Assembly: GCA_977017575.1 (NCBI GenBank) | Contig: CDRNVI010000144.1 | Coordinates: 186,001 to 250,000, forward strand | DNA length: 64,000 nucleotides | Reading direction: 5' to 3' | Source: Paramoeba atlantica | Lineage: Eukaryota; Discosea | Shown here: one piece after another, positions 59,998-64,000 of the stretch | Layout of the letters: each line of letters opens with the position of its first letter | How positions within the stretch are numbered: the stretch's first letter is position 1 | The notes under the pieces: generated by a model | Seen by the model: the letters and a program-made list of their open reading frames with translations, nothing else | Told to the model about the DNA's origin: nothing | Database searches by the model: none | Made by a program: the position numbers and the translations under genes

Positions 59998-61369
59998 AAT
60001 TCAATAAAAATCGAAAAAAAAAAATGGGTTTCAAAAGGATTGAGGGAGATACGACACCACCACGAAAACCTCCCCCCCCTTCCTTCAAGTCACCCAACCA
60101 AATTGAAAAACAATTGTGGAAATTATGTATTTTGGCAATATGTCCCCCACCCCCCCCCCCAAACAAAATTGGTGCTACTGTGGCTAATTTACCCATCACA
60201 AAGTATTTATGGAGGTGGTGTGCGAGTCAAAACCCAATCTTCATGTCCATTCTGGAAAATTCCCAAAGAGGCTGCAACATTTGTTTATGTGAACAAATAT
60301 TATAACCTTTTTAGTCTTTTAAACCTCAACAAAACAGTGTGTTCTTCCTTTCTAAAAACTTGAACAAACCCCCTCCCAATTAAAGACCCCCCCCCCCTCC
60401 AAAAAAAAAAACAAGGTGTGCCACCACAGAAAAAAGGTACACAATTCCCACAAAAACACCTACATTCACCATTTTATCGAACGAAAAACCCAAACCATCC
60501 CCACAAAGCAAACCTCATTTTTTTTAACAAAAAACAGAAAGAGAAAAACCACAGTGTGTCTGTGGAAACTTTTGGTTCTTAAAAAAAAACAAGAGAAACC
60601 AAAAAATCAAAAGAAAAATCAAAAGAAAAATCAAAAGAAAAACCTGCACATCAATTAAAACCCTCTTCTAGAAAAACGCCAACCCCACAAAAAACCACAC
60701 CCCATACACAAGACCAACACCAACATCAAAAAAAATATAGAACAGAGTAAAAAAAAAAAGAAAAAGAAAAAAAAAAGGGAGAAAGAAAAAAAAAGAAAAG
60801 AAAAGAACAAAAAAAAAAAAAAAAAAAGAAAAAGGACGAAACGAAAGAAAGACGAAAAAAAAAAAAAGAAAACCTTCTTGTCATTTTTGATTGTTTGGTT
60901 CAAACAAACAATAAACCTTGAAAAAGGTGTGTACACAAGACAACACACAACCAACTTACACACACAACCAATGCACAACCAATGCACAACCAATACACAA
61001 AAACACTGATGTACCAACTACCAACAAAGTGACCAAAAACAATTAACAATAATAATATTTAACTCCAACAAAACAAAACAAACCAAACAAACAAAACACT
61101 GATTAAATACACACACATCACCCCTCCAAACAAAAAACAGAAGACAAATTAACCAACTAAAAAAATATTATTACAACAAAACAGAAATATAAATATTACA
61201 AAAGAACAAAAAGAACCAACCAACCATTATATGTGGCTGGCTCCCTCCAAAAATCCCCAACCCACATCTTTGTCTTGATGATTCCACACACTCTCTCTTT
61301 TTTTGTGTTTTTCTGTGAAAAATTGGTTAAAATTACTAACACAACATAACCACAACACACACAAAAAAA
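59998..61369. other. Spacer between tRNA-Lys and microsatellite, unit 2
   Basis: Homologous to 7848-9166, with a small insertion near 60195 and different homopolymer lengths. The conserved block is at 60263-60320. No gene is supported. Confidence 0.6.
60263..60320. repeat. Conserved approx. 50-bp spacer block, second of two in unit 2
   Basis: Matches 8088-8141 (CCAAAGAGGCTGCAACATTT, TATGTGAACAAATATT, CCTTTTTAGT). Confidence 0.7.
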
Positions 61370-61890
61370 AATCAACAACAACAATAATAATTACAATCAC
61401 AAATATCAACAACAAATAACAAATAATAACAAATAATAACAAATAACAACAAATAACAACAAATAACAACAAATAACAACAACAAGGACAACAAGAATAA
61501 CAATACGAATAACAAATAACAATAAAAACAAAATAGCAACAATAATAACAACAATAATAACAACAATACAACAACAAGAACAACAACCAAGAACAACAAC
61601 CAAGAACAACAACAAGAACAATACGAATAACAAATAACAATAACAACAAGAATAACAACAAGAATAACAACAAGAATAACAACAAGAATAACAACAAGAA
61701 TAACAACAAGAATAACAACAACAACAAATAACAACAAGAACAATACGAATAACAAATAACAATAACAACAAGAATAACAACAAGAATAACAACAAGAATA
61801 ACAACAACAACAACAACAACAAGAATAACAACAAGAATAACAACAACAAGAACAACAAGAATACCAATAACAAATAACAACAAATAACAA
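61370..61890. repeat. Microsatellite, 12-bp unit AACAACAAGAAT
   Basis: AACAACAAGAAT and related AAC/AAG/AAT units extend about 520 bases. A larger repeat with AACAATACGAATAACAAAT punctuates it three times (61497, 61616, 61738). Unit 1 has an AACAACAAAT array here instead. Confidence 0.9.
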
Positions 61891-62426
61891 CACAATCAAA
61901 ATACCATCACCACCACAACAGCAATACCATTAACAAAAACAAAAACAAGCACAAAATAAAAGAAGGAAAAAAGAGAAAAACCTGGCGGTGGCACAATAGT
62001 CGGGATTGTTGGAAACAGAGTAATATAAAAAAAGGCCTGTGGAGGGAGTCTTATAACAAAGAAACAAAGATGTCACCATTCTATTATTAACAATTTAACA
62101 ATTAACAATGATAATAAAAGCAATAACAATCAAATAACAACAACAAACTAAACAATACAATAATAACAATAATGATTATAAAAAATAGGAACAACAATCA
62201 TAACAATTGCAATCACAATCACAAACCAATAATCATAATAACAACAAACAACAACAAACAACAACAAACAATAAACAACAAACAACAAGAAAAACAATAA
62301 ACAATCATAAACAACAGCAACAATAACTATAACTTAACTACAATCACAACAATCACAATCACAACAAACACAATCACAACAAACAAAACAAAAGTAACAC
62401 TGAATGACACAACAACAACAAACAAA

Positions 62427-62516
62427 ACGACAAACAAACCAACAAACCAACAAACCAACAACAAACCAACAATAAACCAACAACAAACCAACAACAAACC
62501 AACAACAAACCAACAC
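62427..62516. repeat. Microsatellite, AACAAACC/AACAACAAACC units
   Basis: The counterpart of 9971-10063, with mixed 8- and 11-base units. Confidence 0.85.
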
Positions 62517-64000
62517 AACAGAATAATCACATCATACTAAAAAAGATAAACAAATCCACACAATCAAAATAACTAACAAACCAAACACTGAAACACTGAA
62601 ACAACAAAACACAAAATAAAGGGAAACCTGTGCCACTCATATTTTCAAAAAGGGTTGTGATTGGAAGGAGGTCTTTGTAACAAAGGAAACAAAAAAGATG
62701 TCCTCACACTAGTTAAGAGAAGGGGGAGGAGGAAGAATCAGATTTTAGTATCAGAGAATTTTAATTAATTAAATACTAATAACTAATACAATAACAAAAA
62801 CACTCTTTCCAATAATAACAGACAAACCAACCAAACCAAACCAAACCAATCACCACAAAAAAGAAAAGAACAAAAACAAATACCAAAAATACCAAAAGCA
62901 AAAAATAAAACAAATAATAAAAAAACAAGTTCAACAAGAACAAATTAACAAGAACACAAAACCTTCTTTTAAAATGGACATCAATCATTTACAACGATTT
63001 CGTATTCCCCTCAAAATGGACGGGACACTTCTTTCAATTAATACACCAATCTTGGTGATCTAAATTCTTTTCATTCTTTTTGTCTGTTTTCTTCTTGATG
63101 AACTTTTGGAGCGGAATCTGGGGATTCGTGTCTTTTTTTCAATTTGAGAATTTGGCTTTGAGAGACAACAAACTATTTTTTGTACAAATTAATAAATTTT
63201 TCACACACCCTTCCTTCCTTCCTTCCTTCCCTTCCTTCCCTTCCTTCCCTTCCTCTTCTCAAAAAACAAAACAAAACAAAACACAAAAACAACATTAACA
63301 CACACACACACCCCATTTTTAAAACACAAAGAGACAAATACAAAAAAAATAAACAACAAAACACACCAAACACAGACAGAAAAAATAATCCATGCAAAAA
63401 AGTAACCTTCTCAGTGTGTTGCAAAAAATCTTATTGTGTGTTGTGTGTTGTGTGTGTGTAGTATAACGATACATACGGGGTCCGATACGTGGTATACCTT
63501 TTGTCGAGAAAGTCACATTTTTTTCGAGAAAGAAGACAATTGATTTCAGTATGATAGGACATACCACTTAAAGAAGAGGAGAGAGATCCGATCTAATATC
63601 ACTGTCACCAATCCAAGAAACAAATATTTCAAGAGACAAAGAAGGTGTCAAGGAACCCTCCAAAAGAAGAAAGCTAAGAAGAAAGAGCTTTTACTCCTCG
63701 AAAAAATGATAAGAAACAGAGGAATAAGGCGCAGCAGCGAGAGTGGGGAGAGAGAGAGAGAGGAGGGAGGAGAGAGGGTCTAATCACACACCAACAATTT
63801 GGGAAAGGAGAGAGAGAGAGAGAGCAGAAACATATATCAGCGGTAAAGTTCTTCGTGAATAACCAACATTTTCAAAAGAGAAGTATACACCAAACATTAC
63901 ACCATCATCGCCAAAACACACGCTCGAAGAAAGGCCTCTCCTCAGAACACACACACACAAGATCGTCGTCTCAAGAGGGCTAAAAAGAGAAGAAGAGAGA
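62517..64000. other. Spacer of unit 2 up to the window end
   Basis: Homologous to 10064-11640, without the approx. 100-base block at 10370-10490. The CCTT run is longer (63207-63252). Conservation is high from 63400 to 64000. The sequence stops about 850 bases before the position where a ubiquitin gene would begin if the homology continues. Confidence 0.6.

Overview
This is nuclear DNA of a microbial eukaryote. It carries eukaryotic SSU-5.8S-LSU rRNA genes with two internal transcribed spacers, two 5S rRNA genes, eukaryote-type tRNA genes, a head-to-tail ubiquitin gene, non-LTR retrotransposon remnants and a Crypton-like tyrosine recombinase. The ubiquitin gene and the longest transposon frames read with the standard code. 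I cannot name the species from the sequence alone; the 18S gene (1497-3596) would settle it in one search. The DNA is AT-rich and full of purine or pyrimidine tracts and microsatellites, so most long open frames made of Phe/Leu/Ser or Lys/Glu are not genes.

Layout. 1-3596: rRNA unit 1 on the minus strand (LSU cut by the window edge, ITS2, 5.8S, ITS1, SSU). 3597-12485: its upstream spacer, with a Crypton-like recombinase (5749-7508, broken), a 55-bp-arm hairpin and tRNA-Lys(CTT). 12486-12953: a two-unit ubiquitin gene. 13944-16955: a purine tract that flips to a pyrimidine tract. 17307-18219: a broken PB1/coiled-coil gene. 18842-18960: a 5S gene, followed directly by a decayed endonuclease-bearing non-LTR retrotransposon (to about 24.2 kb). 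25.1-40.4 kb: a stretch almost without CpG, holding a TGA-interrupted pseudogene, a 32-copy array of a 193-bp satellite (26221-32394) and a LINE remnant. 42106-42224: second 5S gene. 44-47.4 kb: a broken coiled-coil gene and two more recombinase relics. 48026-49162: tRNA-Thr, -His and -Gly. 49416-56238: a complete rRNA unit 2, again on the minus strand. 56239-64000: its upstream spacer, homologous to 3597-11640 but with a 722-bp inverted-repeat transposon in place of the recombinase.

Positions 1 to about 11640 recur at 52644 to 64000, offset by about 52.64 kb within the rRNA genes. The window may therefore show one period of a very large rDNA repeat whose spacer holds 5S, tRNA and ubiquitin genes, a satellite and mobile elements; or it shows two rDNA units joined by a segmental duplication. 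The two 18S copies differ at several sites, and at two hairpins the differences preserve base pairing, which suggests both are functional. Mobile elements cluster next to RNA polymerase III genes. The most interesting signals are this rDNA organisation, the CpG desert with its satellite, a dispersed approx. 45-bp stem-loop in four copies, and the unrelated insertions beside the two tRNA-Lys copies.
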